Part shown: positions 33,052 through 37,054 of the stretch, one piece after another
How positions within the stretch are numbered: the stretch's first letter is position 1
How the letters are laid out: each line of letters begins with the position of its first letter
From: Curtobacterium flaccumfaciens UCD-AKU
GTDB lineage: Bacteria > Actinomycetota > Actinomycetes > Actinomycetales > Microbacteriaceae
Length of the DNA stretch: 37,054 nucleotides
Assembly (NCBI RefSeq): GCF_000349565.1
Contig: NZ_KB714620.1
Span: forward strand, 302,289 to 339,342
Reading direction: 5' to 3'
Program-made: the position numbers and the translations under genes
The notes under the pieces: generated by a model
The model's database searches: none
The model's input: the letters and a program-made list of their open reading frames with translations, nothing else
What the model was told of the DNA's origin: nothing

Positions 33052-33348
33052 ATGTCAGACGGGATCGAAGCAGCGGCGGACCTCTTCAAGGCGCTCTCCT
33101 CGCCGGCGCGACTGCGGATCCTCTCCGCGTTGATCGCCGGACCGTCCGACGTCGGCTCGCTCGCCGACGCGACCGAGCTCTCGCAGCCGCTCGTCTCCCA
33201 GCACCTGCGCACGCTGCGGCTCGCAGGCATCGTGCAGGTCGAGCGCATCGGGCGGAACGCCGTCTACTCGCTCCACGACGAGCACATCGCCCACATCGTC
33301 GGCGACGCGGTCAGTCACGTCAGCGAAGCCGGAACCGACACCGACTGA
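33052..33348 (+). CDS. ArsR/SmtB-family metal sensor, probable Zn(II)-type
   Basis: A 98-aa winged-helix repressor. The HTH is LADATELSQPLVSQHLRTLR. The C-terminal helix carries Asp76, His78, His89 and Glu92, with spacing +2, +13 and +16, exactly that of the alpha-5 zinc site of SmtB (D104, H106, H117, E120). The ATG at 33052 lies 6 nt after TTACAT (33040-33045), a possible -10 for a leaderless message. The preceding GCATGCACGTATGCGCGTGCGC-like dyad could be its operator. It probably regulates itself and the His-rich gene. Confidence 0.9.
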   Translation: MSDGIEAAADLFKALSSPARLRILSALIAGPSDVGSLADATELSQPLVSQHLRTLRLAGIVQVERIGRNAVYSLHDEHIAHIVGDAVSHVSEAGTDTD

Positions 33349-33373
33349 ACCGGCTGCTGCTGCCAGACACCGC

Positions 33374-34048
33374 TCAGCAGCACTCGCAACCGACAGCTGC
33401 ACGCTCCCCCGTCAGCGCGGCGACGGGCTGCTTGCACGCGTCGCCGCGCCAGGCTTCGAGCCCCTCACGCACGGCGAACCCGACCACGACGAGGCCGGCG
33501 AGCGGATCGGCCCACCACCAGCCGAACAGCGTGTTCGCCAGCAGGCCGAGCAGCACCGCCGCCGACAGGTAACTGCATATCAGCGTCTGCTTCGAGTCGG
33601 CGATCGCGGAGGCCGAACCGAGCTCACGTCCGGTCCGCCGTTCGACGAGGCTCAGGAACGGCATGACCGCCAGGCTCACCGCGGCGAGGACGATGCCGAC
33701 CGGGCTGTGCTCCGGTGAGCGGACACCCGTGAACGTCAGGACGGCGTCGATGCTGACCACGGCAGCGAGCCCGAAGAACGAGACCGCGATCACCCGGAGC
33801 GCCGTCCGCTCCCGCGCCTCCGGGTCCCGCGCGGCGAACTGCCACGCGACGGCCGCTGCCGACAGGACCTCGACGATCGAGTCGAGCCCGAAGCCGATCA
33901 GCGCGGTGGACGACGCCACCGAACCGGCGGCGATCGCCACGACGGCCTCGAGCACGTTGTAGGCGATGGTCGCCGCGACGATCCAGCGGATCCGTCGCCG
34001 GAGGACGCCAGCACGGACCGGCGTGAGCGAAACCACGGCGGCGGTCAC
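33374..34048 (-). CDS. Cation diffusion facilitator-like transporter with C-terminal CECC
   Basis: A 224-aa membrane protein with about six hydrophobic segments. GFGLDSIVEV (Asp56) in helix 2 and SAIADSKQTLICSYLSAAVL in helix 5 correspond to the metal-site helices of CDF-type exporters. The usual cytoplasmic C-terminal domain is missing; instead the protein ends in C221-E-C-C224, a likely soft-metal ligand cluster. GTG 34048 overlaps the cmtR stop by 4 bp, so the transporter is coupled to the sensor. Export of Cd(II)/Pb(II) or Zn(II) is inferred from that regulator. Confidence 0.85.
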   Translation of the reverse strand: MTAAVVSLTPVRAGVLRRRIRWIVAATIAYNVLEAVVAIAAGSVASSTALIGFGLDSIVEVLSAAAVAWQFAARDPEARERTALRVIAVSFFGLAAVVSIDAVLTFTGVRSPEHSPVGIVLAAVSLAVMPFLSLVERRTGRELGSASAIADSKQTLICSYLSAAVLLGLLANTLFGWWWADPLAGLVVVGFAVREGLEAWRGDACKQPVAALTGERAAVGCECC

Positions 34049-34398
34049 CGCTCGGCCCCGCAGCCGACGTCCACGGCGCAGCCGTCACCGTCACCATCGC
34101 CGTCGACGTCGACTGCCAGCACCACGTCGACCAGGGACTCGAGCGCGCGGGTGATGTTGCCGTCCGCGATCTCGTAGCGGGTCCGCCGTCCCTCGGGCAC
34201 GGCGACGACGATCCCGCAGCCGCGCAGGCACGCCAGGTGGTTCGACACGTTGGTCCGGGTCAGCTCGAGTTCCTCGGACAGCCGCGCCGGGTAGCCGGGG
34301 TCGTCGAGTAGTCGGAGCAGGATCCGCGCTCGGGTCGGGTCGGACAGTGCCCGTCCGAGCCGGTTCAGGACGTCGAGCCGCGGGGCAATGGTCAGCAT
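34045..34398 (-). CDS. cmtR: CmtR-like Cd(II)/Pb(II)-sensing ArsR-family repressor
   Basis: A 117-aa regulator closely resembling mycobacterial CmtR in length and sequence. The recognition region is LTRTNVSNHLACLRGCG, with Cys57 and Cys61 at the same numbers as the CmtR metal ligands. The third ligand (Cys102 in CmtR) would be Cys107 here, displaced by an Asp-Gly run (DGDGDGDG). ATG 34398 is chosen over upstream starts because it aligns with CmtR and sits 7 nt or less from a -10. It is coupled to the efflux gene. Confidence 0.9.
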   Translation of the reverse strand: MLTIAPRLDVLNRLGRALSDPTRARILLRLLDDPGYPARLSEELELTRTNVSNHLACLRGCGIVVAVPEGRRTRYEIADGNITRALESLVDVVLAVDVDGDGDGDGCAVDVGCGAER

Positions 34399-34411
34399 GC
34401 GCTGACCATAC
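34389..34411 (-). promoter_or_regulatory. Operator overlapping the cmtR -10 and start codon
   Basis: TGGTCAGC (34389-34396) and GCTGACCA (34401-34408) form an 8-bp inverted repeat with a 4-nt centre. On the minus strand TATGGT (34406-34411) is a possible -10, 7 nt before the ATG, so the transcript would be leaderless. A repressor bound here would block both polymerase and the start site, as expected for autoregulation. Confidence 0.65.
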
Positions 34412-34476
34412 ATCGGGCCGCGCCCAGACCGCCACAAGTCCGGACGACACGTCTCGCCCTCGGACATCGCGCGGGC

Positions 34477-34650
34477 TCAGACGTCCCCGAGCCGCCGCCC
34501 GGTCAGCCCGTCGTTCCAGCTCGTGCGTCCGCCGGCAGCACGCGACTCGTGCACGCCGTCGTGGCCGCTCGGTCGATCGCAGCGCCAGCGGTCGAAGACG
34601 CTGCAGCAGCGGTGGTCGGATCGGTGGTCGGTGTCGTGGTTCTCGTGCAT
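34477..34650 (-). CDS. Small Cys/His protein upstream of cmtR, 57 aa
   Basis: ATG 34650 opens 57 codons with about 90% G/C at third positions. The product has an N-terminal His/Cys-rich part (MHENHDTDHRSDHRCC) and a compact motif RCDRPSGHDGVHE followed by AAGGRTSW. C-x5-H-x3-H with nearby Cys15 and Cys16 suggests a small zinc-binding fold. It lies 78 bp upstream of cmtR on the same strand, and its own upstream region holds an inverted repeat. I do not know the family's function; a metal-related role is inferred from ligands and neighbours. Confidence 0.6.
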   Translation of the reverse strand: MHENHDTDHRSDHRCCSVFDRWRCDRPSGHDGVHESRAAGGRTSWNDGLTGRRLGDV

Positions 34651-34663
34651 CGCACCGATGAGA

Positions 34664-34688
34664 CGTGACGACCCACGGTTTCGTCACG
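34664..34688. promoter_or_regulatory. Inverted repeat upstream of the 57-aa gene
   Basis: CGTGACGA (34664-34671) and TCGTCACG (34681-34688) form an 8-bp inverted repeat with a 9-nt spacer, 14 bp upstream of the start codon. A candidate operator. Confidence 0.4.
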
Positions 34689-34720
34689 AACCGGCACCGA
34701 ACTCCCTGCACCACGAACGA

Positions 34721-34794
34721 TGGTGAGCAGGAACGGTCGAGTCCCCCTTCAGCACCCGACCGTTCCTGCTCACCAAGCGCTCGCGACGCGAGCG
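34721..34794 (-). terminator. Two hairpins downstream of flgE, including a 19-bp perfect stem
   Basis: TGGTGAGCAGGAACGGTCG (34721-34739) is perfectly complementary to 34757-34775 across a 17-nt loop. A second hairpin, CGCTCGC/GCGAGCG, lies at 34778-34794. Both follow the flgE stop on the minus strand and should end the fliK-flgD-flgE transcript. The long arms also resemble a mobile or dispersed palindromic repeat. Confidence 0.7.
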
Positions 34795-34818
34795 AAGCCC
34801 GCGCCCGCGACCCCGCGC

Positions 34819-35994
34819 CTAGCGCTTGAGGTTCGTGAGCTCCTGCAGCACCTCGTCCGAGGTCGTGATGATGCGGGCGTTCGCCTGGAACCCACGCTGC
34901 GCCACGATCAGGTTCGTGAACTCCTGCGACAGGTCGACGTTCGACATCTCGAGCGTCCCTGCCGCGAGCGAACCGACGCCGGCCGAACCGGGGCCCCCGA
35001 CCGTCGCACCGCCCGAGTTCGCGGTCGCGCGGTAGCCCGACGCCCCGGTCTTCTCCAGGCCGGCGGGGTTGGCGAAGGTGGCCAGCGCGATGCGGCCGAG
35101 CGCGAGCGACGCACCGTTCGAGAACGTGCCGGTCACGGTGCCGTCCTTCGAGATCGAGTAGCCCTGCAGCGCCCCGGCCTCGCGGCCGTTCTGCGAGCCG
35201 ATCGCCGCGGTGTTGAGCGAGGCGAACCCGGTCAGGTCACCCATGTCGACCCGGATGCCGCCGACGGCGAGGGTGCCGCCGGCGGTCAGCTTGCCGTCGG
35301 TGCCGAAGGTCAGCGAGGTGGTCGCCGTGGTGCCCTGTCCGTTGCGCCCGGTGACGTCCCAGCCGCCGGCGGTGCGCGTGTAGGCGAGCGACATCGTGTG
35401 CTTGGCACCGGAGGCGTCGTACACGGTGGCCTCGCGCGTGATGGTCTGGCCGACGGCGGTCTCGGACGGCAGGTTGCCCGCGACGGTGGCCGCGGTGGTG
35501 CGGACCGCCGGGGCTGCTGCTTCGAGCGGCAGCGTGATGTCGGACAGCTGCCCGTTCTCGTTGACGACGCCGTTCGTGGCCGGGTAGCCCTGCACGATCT
35601 TGCCGTCGGCGGTGACCAGGCGGCCGTTCGCGTCGAAGTCGAACGCCCCGGCGCGGGTGTAGACGGTGTCGTTGCCCAGGCGGGTGACGAAGAACCCGTC
35701 GCCCGAGATCATCAGGTCGGTGGCCTTGCCGGTGGCCTGCGCCGACCCCTGCGAGAAGTTCGTGGAGACCCCGGCGACCTGCACGCCCAGGCCGATCTGG
35801 GCCGGGTTCGTGCCGCCGATCCCGGTCTGCGGTCCGCCGGCACCCTGGGTCATCTGCGACAGGGTGTCCTGGAACACGGTGGTCGACGACTTGAAGCCGA
35901 CGGTGTTGACGTTGGCGATGTTGTTGCCGGTGACGTCGAGCATCTGCTGGTGGGAGCGGAGGCCGGAGATCCCGGAGTAGAGCGAGCGGAGCAT
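34819..35994 (-). CDS. flgE: Flagellar hook protein FlgE
   Basis: FlgE polymerises into the flagellar hook. The 391-aa product has the rod/hook N-terminal signature (MLRSLYSGISGLRSHQQML, then VTGNNIANVNTVGFK), a central FlgE region (TDLMISGDGFFVTR, then YTRAGAFDFDANGRLVTADG), and the C-terminal ELTNLIVAQRGFQANAR-like coiled segment. Length is within the usual range. ATG 35994 follows GAAAGGA. The 70-bp gap to flgD is purine-rich with no clear structure. Normally flbD-motA-motB follow directly; here unrelated genes do. Confidence 0.96.
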   Translation of the reverse strand: MLRSLYSGISGLRSHQQMLDVTGNNIANVNTVGFKSSTTVFQDTLSQMTQGAGGPQTGIGGTNPAQIGLGVQVAGVSTNFSQGSAQATGKATDLMISGDGFFVTRLGNDTVYTRAGAFDFDANGRLVTADGKIVQGYPATNGVVNENGQLSDITLPLEAAAPAVRTTAATVAGNLPSETAVGQTITREATVYDASGAKHTMSLAYTRTAGGWDVTGRNGQGTTATTSLTFGTDGKLTAGGTLAVGGIRVDMGDLTGFASLNTAAIGSQNGREAGALQGYSISKDGTVTGTFSNGASLALGRIALATFANPAGLEKTGASGYRATANSGGATVGGPGSAGVGSLAAGTLEMSNVDLSQEFTNLIVAQRGFQANARIITTSDEVLQELTNLKR

Positions 35995-36064
35995 GGTGCG
36001 TCCTTTCGGAGAGGCAGGGAGATCGAGGGAGAACGAGGAAGAGCGAAGAACGGAGCAGCGGGCG

Positions 36065-36508
36065 TCAGGACGCCGGAGCGGTGGTGGTGATGCCGGAGAT
36101 CACGTCGAGAGCGACCTCCTTCCCGTTCACGGTGACCGTGGGCACGCTCTTCGCGTACGACACGGCCGAGGCGGTCCCGGTGACGGATTTGCCCGAGTCG
36201 GCGTCGGTGTAACTGACCTGCTTGCCGACGAGGTTCGCCGCGGCGATGCGCATCTGGAGCGAGAAGTTCTCGTTCCCCGTCGTGGTCTGGTTGGTGATCT
36301 GCTCCATCATCGCGAGCTGCGTCTGCTGGCCGATCATCTGGTTGGTGTCCATCGGCGACGACGGGTCCTGGTTGCGCAGCTGCGTGACGAGCAGCTTCAT
36401 GAAGACCTCGGAGTCCATCGTCTGGGACTTCTGTGCGGTGGAGTTCGCGGCGAGGGCCGCGGCCTGCGCGGTCGGGTCCACGCTGCCGGTGATGCCGTCG
36501 ATGGGCAT
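36065..36508 (-). CDS. flgD: Flagellar hook-capping protein FlgD (short form)
   Basis: FlgD is the scaffold cap for hook assembly. The 147-aa product contains the conserved N-terminal motif FMKLLVTQLRNQDPSSPMDTNQ (about residues 36-57), then QLAMMEQI and LVGKQVSY. It is shorter than enterobacterial FlgD (about 230 aa) and lacks the C-terminal Ig-like half, as in many Gram-positive homologues. ATG 36508 is preferred because the frame further upstream runs through the fliK 3' end. Confidence 0.93.
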   Translation of the reverse strand: MPIDGITGSVDPTAQAAALAANSTAQKSQTMDSEVFMKLLVTQLRNQDPSSPMDTNQMIGQQTQLAMMEQITNQTTTGNENFSLQMRIAAANLVGKQVSYTDADSGKSVTGTASAVSYAKSVPTVTVNGKEVALDVISGITTTAPAS

Positions 36509-36533
36509 GGTGCGTTCCTGTTCGTGAGCCGGA

Positions 36534-37054
36534 TCAGGCGAGGACGTCGAGTCCCGCGGTGCGGATGGAGGGCGTGTGGGTGGCGGGCTGCGTGCGCGGG
36601 GTGCCCCGCGCCTCCAGTCCGGGGTCGCCAGGCAGCACACGTGCGGCCGGGCGCTCGTCGCGACCCGGCGCGTCCTGCGGCTGGTTCTGCGACGACAGGT
36701 CGAGCGTGGTGCTCACACCGGTGCCGCCGGCGTCGCGTCGCAGGTCCGGCAGCACCTGGCGGACGGCCTCGCGGCCGGCGTCCGACGCGGCGAACAGCTC
36801 GACGTGCATGCCGTGCGCGGTGACGTGCGCGCGCACCGTGACCGGGCCGAGGCTGTCCGGCACGACCTGCACGGTGACGACGTGCTCGCCGGGGCCGGCC
36901 TGTGCGAGCGTGAACACCGGTCGCGCCAGCTGCTGGGCGAGCGGCGCCGGGGCCGGCGCGGTCGCCGCGGCCGGCGCGGCGGTCGGCGTCGTCGACATGA
37001 CGAACGGGGTCTCGCCGCCGCGGCTGGGGACGACGGCCGGGAGGCCCGGATCAC
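36534..37054 (-). CDS. fliK: Flagellar hook-length control protein FliK, C-terminal part
   Basis: The frame is open to the right edge, so the N-terminus is missing. The visible ~170 residues contain the FliK C-terminal (Flg_hook) domain: VTVQVVPDSLGPVTVRAHVT, HVELFAASDAGREAVRQVLPDLRRD, and GVSTTLDLSSQ. A Pro/Arg-rich tail follows. FliK measures hook length and triggers the FlhB substrate switch. An internal ATG at 36998 is not the true start. Confidence 0.85.
   Translation of the reverse strand, partial: DPGLPAVVPSRGGETPFVMSTTPTAAPAAATAPAPAPLAQQLARPVFTLAQAGPGEHVVTVQVVPDSLGPVTVRAHVTAHGMHVELFAASDAGREAVRQVLPDLRRDAGGTGVSTTLDLSSQNQPQDAPGRDERPAARVLPGDPGLEARGTPRTQPATHTPSIRTAGLDVLA

Noticed and set aside
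34503..34697. 64-aa minus-strand frame rich in Thr and Ala
   Set aside because: It overlaps the 57-aa Cys/His frame, which has better codon bias and a recognisable ligand motif.

Overview
The window is very GC-rich, with strong G/C preference at third codon positions, many GTG/TTG starts, 4-bp ATGA/GTGA gene overlaps and several apparently leaderless promoters (TANNNT followed 6-7 nt later by the start codon). With an actinobacterial-type flagellar cluster, a CmtR-like metal sensor and an RskA-type anti-sigma factor, this points to a motile actinobacterium, most likely Microbacteriaceae and possibly Curtobacterium-like. The genus is an inference from gene content; no marker gene is present.

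Layout. (1) 1-9944, minus strand: flagellar export and motor genes, in transcription order flbD, motA, motB, fliM, fliN, fliO, fliP, fliQ, fliR, flhB, flhA and a partial flhF-like gene. (2) 10073-12993: an unrecognised 359-aa gene, the remains of an ECF sigma/RskA-type anti-sigma pair, and an alpha/beta hydrolase. (3) 13196-22989: a fructan-utilisation locus. A six-gene minus-strand operon (binding protein, two permeases, cytoplasmic GH32, PfkB-type kinase, Tat-exported GH32) is divergent from a LacI-type regulator and a third, atypical GH32. Two copies of the palindrome AATACGTATT flank the predicted operon promoter. (4) 23069-26772: a NarL-type two-component system divergent from an FtsX-like permease and its ATPase. 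(5) 26881-31548: an XRE-MurA-like fusion, a DUF475-like membrane protein and a CPA1-type Na+/H+ antiporter. (6) 31814-34650: a Cys-rich pentapeptide-repeat protein and a metal-homeostasis patch (His-rich 51-aa protein, SmtB-like ArsR sensor, CmtR-like sensor with a CDF transporter, and a short Cys/His protein). (7) 34819-37054, minus strand: flgE, flgD and the 3' part of fliK.

How it fits together. The two flagellar segments share strand and the usual order (fliK-flgD-flgE, then flbD-motA-motB and onward), but about 24.9 kb of unrelated genes separates flgE from flbD. Strong hairpins follow flgE, so flbD and everything downstream probably has its own promoter. The fructan locus is a coherent pathway: extracellular cleavage, ABC import, intracellular release of fructose and phosphorylation. 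It lacks its own import ATPase.

Most notable: the split flagellar cluster, the GH32 with an altered nucleophile motif, the XRE-MurA fusion, the FliM lacking the CheY-binding peptide, and two short metal-ligand-rich proteins beside metal sensors.
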